A stretch of 64,000 nucleotides of DNA, taken from contig CM019071.1 of assembly GCA_009667805.1 (NCBI GenBank), forward strand, positions 46,511,593 to 46,575,592, in the 5' to 3' direction. Origin of the DNA: Leptobrachium leishanense (taxonomy: Eukaryota > Chordata > Amphibia > Anura > Megophryidae). How positions within the stretch are numbered: position 1 is the stretch's first letter; each line of letters starts with the position of its first letter. The position numbers and the translations under genes are program-made. Under the pieces are notes generated by a model. That model made no database searches, was not told where the DNA came from, and was given only the letters and a program-made list of their open reading frames with translations. This document shows, one piece after another, positions 1-10,224 of this stretch.

Positions 1-185
1 TGATAATAATGCTAATGATGATAATAATAATAATAATAATAATTATGATGATAATGCTAATGATGATAATAATGATAATAATAATGATAAAAAATAACAA
101 TGAAAATATTAACGATGATGATAATAATAATGATGATAAAAATGATCATAATAATAATGTTAATAATGATAAAAATAATGATGAA
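1..185. repeat. AAT/GAT microsatellite, left block
   Basis: Imperfect repeats of AAT, ATG and GAT triplets (TGATAATAA-like units). It lies in intron 4 of gene A and gives meaningless Asn/Ile/Met-rich open frames on both strands. Confidence 0.95.
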
Positions 186-548
186 GCATTTCCCTGGTTC
201 TTCATCTGCCATTCCTGTTCCTTAAAACAGATTTCCACAAGGTAGAGGAAGGGAGTATATTTAAAAGGAAACAAAGTAGCAAAACAAGAGGACATAGTCT
301 TAGATTAGAGGGGCAAAGGTTTAAAAGTAACATCAGGAAGCATTATTTTACTGAGAGGGTGGTGGATACATGGAACAGTCTTCCAGTAGAAGTGGTAGAG
401 GCCAAAACAGTAATTGAATTTAAGCAGGCATGGGATAGGCATAAGGCTAACCTAAACAAAAGATAAATCCAGGTAAAGTATCCATGTAATTGTGCAGACT
501 AGATGGGCCGAAAGGTTCTTATCTGCCGACATTTTTCTATGTTTCTAT
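186..548 (+). mobile_element. LINE 3' end (CR1/L2-like), ORF2 C terminus plus 3' UTR
   Basis: A frame from 260 to 466 ends in TAA and encodes 68 residues that include ERVVDTWNSLPVEVVEAKTV. This is the conserved last segment of CR1/L2-type LINE reverse-transcriptase proteins. It is followed by a 3' UTR ending in CATTTTTCTATGTTTCT and then an AAT-type microsatellite, as is usual for these elements. It is truncated at its 5' end. Confidence 0.8.
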
Positions 549-1105
549 GATGATAATAATATCAATTATAATAATGATGACAATAATAATAATAATAATT
601 ATGATGATAATGCTAATAATGATGATAACAATGATAATAATAATGATAAAAAATAACAACGATAATATTAACAATGATGATAATAATAATGATGATAAAA
701 TGATCATAATAACAAACAATAATAATAATGATGATAATAATGTTAATAATGATAAAAATAATGATGATGATAATAATATGAATGATAATAATGATGACGA
801 TAATAATAATAATGATGATGATAATAATGTTAAAAATAATGATGATAATAACAATGATAATAATGCTAATGATGATGATAATAATAATAATTATGATGAT
901 AATGCTAATAATGATGATAATAATGATTATAATAATGATAAAAAATAACAATGATAATATTAGCGATGATGATGATAAAAATGATCATAATAACAATAAT
1001 AGTAATAATAATAATAATGATGATAATAATATTAATAACAATGATGATAATAATGGTGATAATAATAATAATAATAATAAAAATGATGATGATAATAATG
1101 AGCCA
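549..1105. repeat. AAT/GAT microsatellite, right block
   Basis: Continuation of the triplet-type microsatellite after the LINE tail. It probably seeded from the LINE 3' tail. The unique sequence resumes at about 1106 and aligns with gene B intron 4. Confidence 0.95.
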
Positions 1106-1209
1106 TTTTATCCATATTCTAAAACCAAACAATCAAAAACGAGAAATGATGTAACAAACCCACACACTTTAAAAGAGAATCCCTGCAGATGTGAATCAAT
1201 ATAGAGGAA

Positions 1210-1505
1210 CACCCCTTATTTTTTTAAAAAAAAAATTGGAGAAAGGATTTTAGCAGGAAGGATACATTGAGATTTCTCTGGTTTTCAGTATGTCCTGGGT
1301 GGCGAGTATGTACCGTTAGGTGTCTTGCCCAAGGACACTTACTGGAGAAGTGCTCGTCGGGATCAAATCCATGTCTCCAGAGGCTCTTTCCACGCAGAGC
1401 AGTTATGTTACCTCTACTCCACCCAGCCAGTACATTAATGAGAAACAAGCAGGGAGGGACATCCAGGTCCATAAAAACCTGTGCGAAGCAGTGAGGTTCA
1501 TGTAG
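1210..1505 (-). mobile_element. LINE 3'-tail fragment and adjoining repeat
   Basis: It contains GAAGGATACATTGAGATTTC followed by a TATGTCCTGGG block. This matches the 3' tail of the LINE at 62866-64000 in the same orientation. The rest (CTTGCCCAAGGACACTTACT) also looks repeat-derived. The block is absent from the matching place in gene B intron 4, where alignment jumps from about 1187 to about 1612. Confidence 0.55.
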
Positions 1506-1611
1506 GGTGTGAATAGATAGGGCTTTCGAGTCCTTCGCTTTATTATAGAAAGAATAGAGGAATATGTATAATCACCCAGTAAGAATAACGCTACGCTCTC
1601 ATCGTCCCGTT

Positions 1612-2735
1612 ATACAGGCGCCATATTTACTGTTACACATTACCTCAAATGGCTATGACTCGCGTCATCACAATCAGACAGAGCAGCAGAGGTGACTGTA
1701 ATCGTTCAGTGCTTCCCATCCCGTTAGTGTTCAGATCTGGTGTCTATGAGGAGATACAAATGTCACATCACATCCATCAGCCGACACTGTGATTATTTTT
1801 AGGATATTCTACAGATTCTGCACTTGGATTATTTTCCCTGTGGTTTCTCTAATCTTTGGGTCCATAGAGCGGGATTCCATCCAGTCAAGGGCCTTCAGCT
1901 TCTCCAGCTTGTGTTTAGGAAACCAATTAAGTAATCGTATTGTTCTGCACGATTATAGGGTCTATTTACCGAACTTTTGGTTCATTAATTTCCCTGCAAT
2001 TCTCCAATCCAATTTCAGAGAAAATACTGCAAATTCACTATTTAGCAAATGGTCACCGTATTTTGCCGAAACAGGAGTTGCCGAAGCAGTCATCGGACCT
2101 CGTCAAAAACCACCGATAGTCACCAAATTAGCATCGGCAAAAAGGGAAGCCTCTTATTCTCTTAATAGGAGTTTTAATGTAACAAAAATGTGTATAAATA
2201 ATAAAAAAATGTCCATTAAGAATAATAAACAGGTCTGATACAAAATAATAAATAAAAATGTATTTTTGAAAAAATAAGAAAAACAAAAATTTATTTAAAA
2301 AAATGAAAAAAATACAAGGAGGCTTTCTAAAAATATGTAAAAATAAAAAGATTAAACGTTTTTGTTGTAATTAAAAAATATTTTCCATTCATTCCATTGA
2401 ATCTTATGGGATTCACCTCTTTAAATCTGTCAAATTGAAACCCCAGAAAATCAGGACATTTTACCAAAATTTCAGTGGAATACAGCATTCTGTGAACAGA
2501 AGAGTTTCCAATGGGGCATTTTTGGTGCCGTCTAATTACGATGAATTGCACCGTATTTTGCTGTCATTTCTCCTATATTTGGTGAATTGACAGTTTTGTG
2601 AATAAACAAATTTGGTGCAATTTCTGGACAATTCGGAGGTTCGCGAATAACCCCTTATGTTTGAGTTTATGAACGGGCGATATTTCCAGAATGTTCCTCA
2701 ATGTAAATAATATAAATATTCCTTGTGTCCCCCAG
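1612..2735 (+). other. Gene A intron 4, block shared with gene B
   Basis: About 1612-1950 aligns closely with 45890-46210 of gene B, including GCGTCATCACAATCAGACAG. About 2660-2735 aligns with 46225-46306. The stretch between them is AT-rich, unique to gene A, and holds no recognisable gene. Confidence 0.8.
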
Positions 2736-2912
2736 CTTCACACCATCTTCCCTCAAGTCATGGACTACATCCCGGGTCCCCACAAAAAATTCACTTTATT
2801 ATCCAAAAAACTGATATTGTTTATTAAGGAGAGAGTGAGGATCAGCCAGGAGACCCTGGATCCGGATTCACCCAGACACTACATAGATTCTTTCCTCATT
2901 AAAATGGAAAAG
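2736..2912 (+). CDS. CYP2-like: CYP2 gene A exon 5
   Basis: The exon is 177 bases, after CCCCCAG and before GTACGG, phase 0 on both sides. It encodes LHTIFPQVMDYIPGPH through DSFLIKMEK, matching gene B exon 5 at 46 of 59 residues. Confidence 0.92.
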
Positions 2913-5900
2913 GTACGGACGTATCGAGGTGATCGGAGAGTCACATGGGATCTTGCATGGAAGCACATATTAAATATTGTGACCCTTAATATTCCGTGTC
3001 TGCAGGAAGTCATCCAGTCGTTGTTTATACCCAGGGAGCAGGAGATTATTACAATATTGTTTTCACAGCAAATCTCCACATTGTAACCAGTTCCGCTCTG
3101 TAATGGTGATGAGAGCCTGTCCTGTCTACCGTATATTAGAATTGATGAGTATGAGAGGCACTCACCGGTGCACCGAAAAATCGGTTTCATGGAGGATAGA
3201 AAGTAATCTTTCAGTCAGACGACCTCGATCATGATTAAGATTTTCTGACTGAAACTTTGCTTTTTTTCTCCATTAAAATGTCCTTCTTTGGAACTTTGAG
3301 GGTCTCTCATGCTCATTGTTTCTGTTATGATGCGAGGCCATGAGGCGCCATGGAGAGTGAACCAGCTGACCAACCAACCGTTATAGATTCTACTTGTTTG
3401 TTCATTAGGATTTCTGTTAGAGTTAAAATGTTTGTTTTTTATTGATTTAGGGTAACTGTTAAAGTGAGGGTTACAGTTTCTGCGTGTTTGTAATTTGGAT
3501 TAGGGTTATAGTTATGGTTTCAGTAATGGGTGGGATTACAGTTTTGCGTGCTTTTAGTTAGGGTTATGGTTACAGTTAAGGCTGGGATTACAGATTCTGC
3601 ATGTTTTTAATTAGGGTTTTGGTTACATTTAGGGTTATAGTTATGTTTACAGTAATGGCCAGGATTACATTTTCTACTTGTTATTTTGTTTAGGGTCAAG
3701 ACTACGCTTGTTTCTGCTAATTTTTTATTACAGTTAGGATTAACGTTAGTGTTAAAGTTTCTGCTCATTTTTTATTAGAGTTAGAGTTATAGTTTCTGCT
3801 CATTTTTTATTAGAAAGAAAAAGATGTCATCTGCGCTTATTCCCATTATACCGTGTGAAACTAAACACAATTAGAGGTTTGGTTTCTTATTAATGGCCAT
3901 TATAAGACTAAGCTCGCCTGCCAGTGTCAAGGCACCTGGGAATAAGCGCAGATGACATCTTTTTCTTTGTTATGTTTTACACATGTTGTTGGGCTGGATG
4001 CATTTGGTGGTTGCAGCCGCCCTATCGGGGAATAGGTGCGACCCCACCCCTCCTGTACTATGTATGTTTTAATGTACTTCCAGCCAGGTCATCTCTGCAG
4101 CAAGATCCCGCTCCGTGTCTTTGTTTTTGATCCCAAAGTGGATTTTGTTTCTGGGGGAGCATAAATAATGGCCCACCAGTCTACCTCATGTCTGACAAGC
4201 AGCATGAGCAGGTATGGTTTGCTATTCAGCAGCCTGTGGCTTCATTTTTGGATAGAACTCGCCCTCATTAGAGGTGCCTTAAACGCTGGCGGGCAAGCTT
4301 AGTCTTATAATGGCCATTAATAAGAAACCAAACCATTTTTTATTAGAGTTATGGTTTCTGCTAGTTTTTATTAGTTAGGGTTAAAGTTAGGGTTATAGTT
4401 ATTGCTCGTTTTTTATTAGAGTTAGGGTTTACTTTTAGGTGACAGTTTTGTGAAGGATAAAATAATACATTGAAAAATTGAAAATGTGCAAATTGACATT
4501 ATTTAAAATTTTTAATAATCCCAGAATAATTTTCTATTTTACACAAAATTTATTTTTTATCTTTGCCTCACATGTTCCAAACTATATATGATGTATTTCC
4601 TTTTTAATATAAAGTGTTTGGTAGTGATGGGGTTAAAGTATAACATATCAAATATTATTGTACTACATGTAGATACTCTTTGAGTGTATGAACGCAAATT
4701 AATATTGCATGCAATACGAAGAGACAATGAAGGAGAAAAACCTCCAAAGCTAAAAATGGTGGGGCACGACTATGGCTGGATTTTTAACTGAAATTCGGAC
4801 GAACCAAACCCCAATTTGGATGAAACTTACAGGGTTATTAAGAGAGAGGTGAAAAGCAGGAGAATGACTGGAGAATGGAAATTTCTAGGTCAAAATAGCC
4901 AAACCAGAAAAATTCTCTCTTTCATCTCACTTTACAAATTGGTTATTTTGAGCTAGAATTTTCCATCCTCCAGTCATTCTCCTGCTTTTCACCGCTCTCT
5001 AAATAACACTGTAAGTTTTCTAAAAAGTAAACATTTTCGTTTGAACAGATTTTTCATTTTTTACATTGCACATTTCAAGAATTAATGTCTATTCGGGGAA
5101 TGAATAAAACCTCATCACGTTTCCGGATATAAAACAATAATAAATAGTATCAGTGAATAGTAATTTAATATGAAGACGATTTCTTTTTTCTCTGCAGGAG
5201 AAGAGTAACCCAAACTCAGAGTTCACTGTGAGGAATCTTGCAGCTGCGATTCACAACCTTGTCTTAAGGGGAACAGAGACAGTTACCAGCACGCTCAGAC
5301 ATGCGCTCCTCATCATCCTCTACTACCCTGAGGTGCAAGGTAACTATCGAGTCTCGCTTAGTTTGAGTTTCCCTTATAGTACATTATGGAAAAGGTACGT
5401 TTTTTTTAGATCCGCTTAAAAATGATTCGCCAATTCGAGTGTCGCCGATTTTGAACACGTTTCTAATTCGGATGTGATTCGGTGATCCAGTTTTGGAATT
5501 GGCAAAATTTAGTTTTCGAGAGGTTGAGCTTTAGGAAACGGGAAGTCATCCAGTTGGAGACAGCTGAGAGGCCGGCAGTAACACGGTCTAACCCCCGGTG
5601 GAGAGAGATCGGGAGAGGAAAGGTAGATTTGGGTGTCGTCACCAAAGCGATGATAATTGAATCCATAGGAAGAGATGAGGTTGCCCAGAGAGGCCGTATA
5701 GATCAATAAGAGTAGGGGGACCCAGCTGCATTTCGTTTTAACCGGGTGTTTTGCTGAAGTGTTTTTTTTTCTTTGTAATTTCACAGAGAAATTACAGGTG
5801 GAAATTGATCGAGTTATCAAGCGAGACAGAATCCCGAGCATTATCGATCAAGAAAACATGCCATACGTGGACGCCGTACTCCACGAGGTCCACAGATTCT

Positions 5901-8900
5901 GTGATCTCATTCCTTTCAGTGTTCCTCACATGGTGACCAAGGACGTGGAGTTTAGAGGATACTGTATTCCAAAGGTACAGAATCCACTGGGATTTACAAA
6001 TATTACCAATAACTGTTGCACTTCACTCGCTTTCTTAACGTTTCAGGGCACAGAGGTTTACCCGCTCCTCTGCACCGTGCACCGCGATCCAACAAAATTC
6101 TCCACTCCGTACAAGTTCAACCCAAACCACTTCCTGGACGAGAATGGCAAATTCGTGAAGAACGACGCCATGATGGCATTTTCTGCAGGTGATACAAACT
6201 TACCAAATGGCCAAATAAAGAGAAAAGGAATCACATGTTACAAGTGAAACAGGGTTATAAAGAGAGAGCTGATCTGGCCCCGAATTGTAACCGGACACTG
6301 AATTTCAGCGAACGGGGACATTTCAGGGACATTCGGCTATTCAGAGAGCAGGCAATTTGCCAAATTTTGGCGCATTGCCTGCATATACGGTGCCTGTTCG
6401 AGGGCAGTGAAATCCCCCATAGAGAAGCAATGGTTCGTCCATTCAGAGAATCCCATAGGATTCAATGTTAAAAATATTCCAGTTTTAATTCAATATCTAA
6501 TAAATAGAGATGTGCATTCGTTTTGGAAAAATTCAGAATTTGGAACGAAAGCCATTAATTCGTATTTCAGAAATACTTCCAAATAACGAATCAATAAGAT
6601 CCGAATTCGAAACTAAACGAAATGGTATATAACGAATTTATTTCATTTTACACTGTGTCATCATCATAAAAGAGAAATTTGAATAATTGTTTTTTTTGGT
6701 GTTCCGGAATTCGAATTGATATCAACTACAGAATCGATACCGAATTGATAGATCAACTATCGTATTAATATATCAACTATTGAATTGATCTTAAATTAAA
6801 ATACATACAATACAAGTAATGCAGTCAGCAAACAACTTTATGAAACAAATTAATTTCGTTTCACAGTTTCACAAGCACCTGTCCCTGTTAAATTGACTCA
6901 AATACTAAATCTGTGACACAGCTTAAAATTTAACCCTAGCTTGTCTTTTAACAGCAAAGTTTGATTAATTAGGGTTTTATTTAGTGATCGGAAATTCAAA
7001 TTGATATCAACTATCGAATTGATATATGAATTTCGAAACGATTCGAAATTTCAAATTGATACGCAATTTTGAATCGATCCGAAACAAAATGAAACACAAA
7101 ATGAAATTATTTCCGAAATTCCGAAAGTGAAATTATTTAAAAACTAAACAAAACAATTTTTTCAGCCATGCACATCCCTACTAATAAACCGTTTATAATT
7201 TTATTCTGCAGTAAAAAGTCTCTTTATTTTTCGAATTTTTTTTAGGATATTTTAGGCATTTTTTGCGATTTGTTTGTTAAAAAAAATTCTGGTTTTTTTT
7301 CTGTTCTTTTTTCTGTAACAGACCTTTTGATTATCATTCATTGCATCTTATGTGTAAATTCCAGACATTTTCGTTCAGTAGTTTTTTTGCACACAGCGTT
7401 TCAAATTTCAGACTTTCAAGCAAACTGTTTTTTTTTTTTTTTTTTCACCCTGTTCGTCTGCTAGTCGGCTTTTCCGGAGGCTGCTCTGCAATGTTATCGC
7501 CGGCTGCTAGGGTTTTCCCGGCGTGTTCGGCTCGGTTTTTGCGGCGGTTTCTGCGGGTATTCGGTGAGTGTTCGGTGAGTGTTCTGCGGGTTTGCGGTGA
7601 GTATTCCCTGCACTACGGGAGCCCTGCACTGCTTGCTGAATACACCGCAGGGTCTGCGAACTAGGAATCGCAGAATCCCCCGAAGTACAGGGAATGAAAA
7701 GTCACCGAACGTGCGGTAGACTTGTGCACCGATTTTTTTTCGGTTCGATTCGGTTCGGTTCGTTTCGTTTTCGTATCGACTTTGTTTCGTAATTTCGGAA
7801 ATTTTCGTGTTTTTCGGAACGTCTGTTCTCCTCGTTTCAAAGTGTCGATTCGTTTTGACGTAAACTAATGGTTTTTCGGATCCGATATTTCTGTCGATAC
7901 GATAATTCTGCCATTGAGATTTCTCATGTTTTACAAGAAGGATACATTGAGATTTCTCTGGTTTCCTGGGAAGGATACATTGAGATTTCTCTGGTTTCCC
8001 TGGAAGGATACATTGAGATTTCTCTGGTTTTCCAGGAAGGATACATTGAGATTTCTCTGGTTTTACAAGAGATTGAGATGGGAATGATACAAAATTACAG
8101 AATCAGCGATATAACCAAAAAATACGTTGTCTGAAATTATTGAAATGGAACCGAAATCAGGAATGGAGCCGAAATTACGAATGTAACGAAAATGATTTTC
8201 GATTTTACACATTTCTAGTCCATTCGAAAATTCCGAACAAATTTTCGGTTCGTTTCGTAAATTTTTCGTATCTGCCGTTTTTGGATCTGAAAATTTTCGG
8301 AAAATTGGCCGAATCCGAATGCACGAACCGGGAAATTTCGTGAAGATTCCGAAATTCCGAAACCCGAAGCGCACATCCCTAACGTGCGGGGACTTTTCGA
8401 AACTCTTTCAATAACCATGAAAGAATCCAATGAGAGAACAAGGCTTCAAAATTCAATTTATAACAATGAATTTTAATAATCGTTACATAATTCGAACTTT
8501 ATATATAATAAATATTTTAATATATTAATTATAATACTGTTTAAAACCCACCTCCTTTTAATGCTCTCTCCGGGTATTCTCCATGTTTTATATGATGAGG
8601 CAGCCATTAGTTTACATATGACCAGGATTTCTTGAGATTCTTCCAGTTGCAAAGGAACATCCATCCTTAGAGACTCTAACATGACTTTCCAAATGTCCTT
8701 CCAATCAGAGCGCCGTCTCTCTCACTCTATCCAATCAACATACCCTTTATTTATTGGCTTCCTCTCATTAATCGAAGGGACACAACTTGCTCTTTCACTC
8801 TACAAGATGACTAATCAGCAAAGTTTCCCCTTACGTTGATTTTTTTTGTCCTCATACAGGGAAGAGGTCCTGCCCTGGGGAAAGTTTGGGTCGGATGGAA

Positions 8901-9041
8901 TTCTTTCTGTTCCTCACCACGATTCTGCAGAACTTGAAGCTGACCTCACAGACTCGATTCACAGAGGCCGACATCGCGCCCAAGTTGACCAGGTTCATAA
9001 ACATCCCCATCCACTACGAGCTCTCGTTTATTCCTCGTTAA
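2736..9041 (+). CDS. CYP2-like: Partial cytochrome P450 family 2 gene (gene A), exons 5-9
   Basis: Exons are 2736-2912, 5198-5339, 5787-5974, 6047-6188 and 8860-9041. Lengths (177, 142, 188, 142, 182) match gene B, the reading frame is open throughout, and the gene ends [12 protein letters not shown]. The 276 residues present correspond to residues 218-493 of gene B. ExxR (HEVHR) and the haem loop FSAGKRSCPG are intact. The I-helix reads RGTET instead of G/AGTET. Exons 1-4 must lie left of the window, because the sequence upstream aligns with gene B intron 4. The gene could be functional or an early pseudogene. Its role would be that of a CYP2 monooxygenase. Confidence 0.9.
3421..3813. repeat. 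Degenerate TTAGGGTTA-like repeats in gene A intron 5
   Basis: Irregular units built around AGGGTTACAGTTTCTGC. They are the counterpart of the 48-base array in intron 5 of gene B (46850-50065) but fewer and more diverged. The array resumes at about 4335-4440 after an insertion. Confidence 0.7.
3814..4334. mobile_element. Nested foldback/MITE-like insertion
   Basis: Two interlocked inverted repeats are present. A perfect 32-base pair is at 3814-3845 and 3937-3968. A 49-base pair with two mismatches is at 3876-3924 and 4286-4334. The flanks both read ATTTTTTATTAGA, but that is also the local repeat unit, so a target-site duplication is not proven. No coding capacity is seen. Confidence 0.65.
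4821..5020. repeat. Long hairpin (MITE-like) in gene A intron 5
   Basis: Arms of about 80 bases (4821-4901 and 4940-5020) are inverted repeats with a few mismatches and a spacer of about 38 bases. It would fold into a stable stem and may be a short palindromic MITE. The rest of intron 5 (4441-4820 and 5021-5197) shows no gene. Confidence 0.6.
5198..5339 (+). CDS. CYP2-like: CYP2 gene A exon 6 (I-helix, Arg variant)
   Basis: The exon is 142 bases, after TCTGCAG and before GTAACT. The I-helix codons read TTA AGG GGA ACA GAG, giving L-R-G-T-E. Gene B has GGG in place of AGG. One G/A difference therefore puts Arg at a position that is Ala or Gly in nearly all CYP2 enzymes. Confidence 0.92.
5463..5740 (-). 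mobile_element. LINE reverse-transcriptase fragment in gene A intron 6
   Basis: Minus-strand frames encode PLLLLIYTASLGNLISSYGF, then FGDDTQIYLSSPDL and LDDFPFP/WMTSRFLKLNLSKTK. These match the catalytic palm of CR1/L2-type reverse transcriptases, with FGDD in place of the usual YADD. Frameshifts make it non-functional. It is absent from gene B intron 6 at the matching place, so it inserted after the duplication or was lost from B. Confidence 0.75.
5787..5974 (+). CDS. CYP2-like: CYP2 gene A exon 7
   Basis: The exon is 188 bases, after TTTCACAG and before GTACAG. The K-helix ExxR is present as HEVHRF. The following intron is only 72 bases (5975-6046). Confidence 0.92.
6047..6188 (+). CDS. 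CYP2-like: CYP2 gene A exon 8
   Basis: The exon is 142 bases, after CGTTTCAG and before GTGATA. It encodes [15 protein letters not shown] to MMAFSA. The next intron (6189-8859) is filled by a TIR element with two nested hAT-like insertions. Confidence 0.92.
6505..7180. mobile_element. hAT-like non-autonomous element 1
   Basis: Ends are TAGAGATGTGCAT and ATGCACATCCCTA. An exact 8-base target duplication, CTAATAAA, is at 6497-6504 and 7181-7188. There is no transposase frame. The interior is rich in CGAAAC/GAATTCGAA-type words. It is nested within the element at 6250-8416. Confidence 0.85.
7717..8381. mobile_element. hAT-like non-autonomous element 2
   Basis: It begins TAGACTTGTGCACCG and ends GCGCACATCCCTA. 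The 8-base target duplication ACGTGCGG is at 7709-7716 and 8382-8389. It contains a 33-base minisatellite (7930-8070) derived from a LINE tail. Confidence 0.85.
7930..8070. repeat. 33-base minisatellite from a LINE tail
   Basis: About four copies of a unit containing GATACATTGAGATTTCTCTG. The same sequence is single-copy in the LINE tails at 1260 and 62880. The frame reads GYIEISLV repeatedly, which is not evidence of a protein. Confidence 0.85.
8860..9041 (+). CDS. CYP2-like: CYP2 gene A exon 9
   Basis: The exon is 182 bases including TAA, after CTCATACAG. The haem loop reads GKRSCPGESLGRMEFF with the Cys ligand intact. The C terminus is HYELSFIPR, identical to gene B. Confidence 0.92.
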
Positions 9042-9065
9042 TTCTCTGATATTAAATTTGATTTG

Positions 9066-9071
9066 AATAAA
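9066..9071 (+). promoter_or_regulatory. Polyadenylation signal of CYP2 gene A
   Basis: AATAAA lies 24 bases after the stop codon, in the same context as in gene B. Confidence 0.7.
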
Positions 9072-9672
9072 TTATTTTTTCACCTAACTTTCAGGTTTCC
9101 TGGACTCGAGGTTTATCGCGTCATTTCGATGTAACGTTAATATTTATGACACAGGAATAAATTGAGGTTTAGATGATTTTCTGCTGTCATGGGTTTTGGC
9201 GACATATGGTGGTACTGTGCTGAAATTAACGTCTCTCCAACCAAAACCCACGACAATGCATTCACATAATTGAGGGGGTGAATAGACACGTATCCTTGTA
9301 CCCAGTAGACACTTTGTCGTTAAATGTTTCATCTTGAAAGAACACATAGAAACATACAAAGATTTCACATACACAGATTATTTTTCAATCTGAGTTTCCT
9401 GTCCACTCGATCTACTCAAGTTCAAACAAGACGAATCATCCGGCTCTAGATGGAAAGAGCTTCTGAGCCTTGGAAGGGAGCACATCCTTCCTCACCATGT
9501 GGTTGAGAATGTTGGTGAAGTTAAAGAGTTCCAATCCATTGCTAAAAAAAGTGCACAGATATTGATATCAAGAGATAAAACAATATAGAAGCCAAAGTCA
9601 AATAACTCCCCCCCCACCCCACTCAATCCATATACTAATTCTCCATTGGTTACATATCAGTAAACCTGCACT
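9072..9672. other. 3' flank of gene A
   Basis: Parts of 9160-9345 align loosely with 61800-61965 beyond gene B (for example CATCTTGAAAGAACACATA), so the duplication unit includes a few hundred bases of 3' flank. The only other item seen is the possible minus-strand exon at 9436-9541. Confidence 0.6.
9436..9541 (-). CDS. Possible terminal exon of an unidentified gene
   Basis: Reading the minus strand, a pyrimidine-rich CTTTTTTTAG acceptor is followed by an open frame of 34 residues. It includes LELFNFTNILNHMVRKDVLP and ends SRAG-TGA. The composition looks protein-like (mixed hydrophobic and charged residues, no repeat). I do not recognise the family. No other exon on this strand is found within the window, so it could be a pseudogene fragment or chance. 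Confidence 0.3.
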
Positions 9673-9893
9673 ACCTGAGGCCCTTTTGTGCGGCTCAATA
9701 ACCTGTGCAGGATGGGATCACAGATTGCAAATACCAGGTTAATGAATTCTCAATCAGATTGCTAGAAGCTCATTATCTACCACAAACATACGCAATATAT
9801 AGGGAGTTTTATTGTTATTATTAGTGAGTATTATTATTATTGCTATTAGTAATTAATGCTACTACTATTATTATTACTATTATTTATTAATGC
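9673..9893. repeat. ATT-rich duplicated block, first copy (left part)
   Basis: It begins CTTTTGTGCGGCTCAATAAC and runs into ATT repeats. The same block recurs at 12062-12300 with few changes. Its right part lies at 11636-12058, separated by the hAT element at 9894-11635. Confidence 0.75.
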
Positions 9894-10224
9894 CAGTGGT
9901 GTATTTAGGTTTTGCGCTGCCCTAGGCCTGACTAAACTCGTGCACCCCCTAATTTAAATTTGAGGCACCCCTTCCTGTCAAGGGCACACCTCTTCCTGGT
10001 TAATCCCCACCCTTCCTCTTTAAGCTCCACCTTTTCCTCTTAGAGCTCCGCCTTTTCCTCCTCTTTATATTAAAAGTGGATACCAAGCGCCTACTTGTAT
10101 ATTTTGTATACCATTTCAAATGTATCTATTGAGATAAATAAAATTATAAAATGTTTAAATTCAAGCATTTTTACAAAGAACAGCCACGCATGTCAAGTAT
10201 ACTGGATCACAGCCGCTCTAATTG

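Larger units (their letters stand above)
6250..8416. mobile_element. TIR element of the CAGGGTTATTC family, gene A intron 8 copy
   Basis: It starts CAGGGTTATAAAGAGAGA and ends CTCTTTCAATAACC, imperfect inverted ends matching the full copy at 22460-23365. It is split by two hAT-like insertions (6505-7180 and 7717-8381). It has no credible coding region, and its superfamily is unclear because no target-site duplication is visible. Confidence 0.65.

Noticed and set aside
9..1204. Asn/Asp/Ile/Met-rich frames at the left edge
   Set aside because: Microsatellite translation.
1..2735. Exon 4 of gene A
   Set aside because: I searched for the counterpart of the conserved FSIILGSRYEY block and did not find it; alignment with gene B shows exon 4 lies left of the window.
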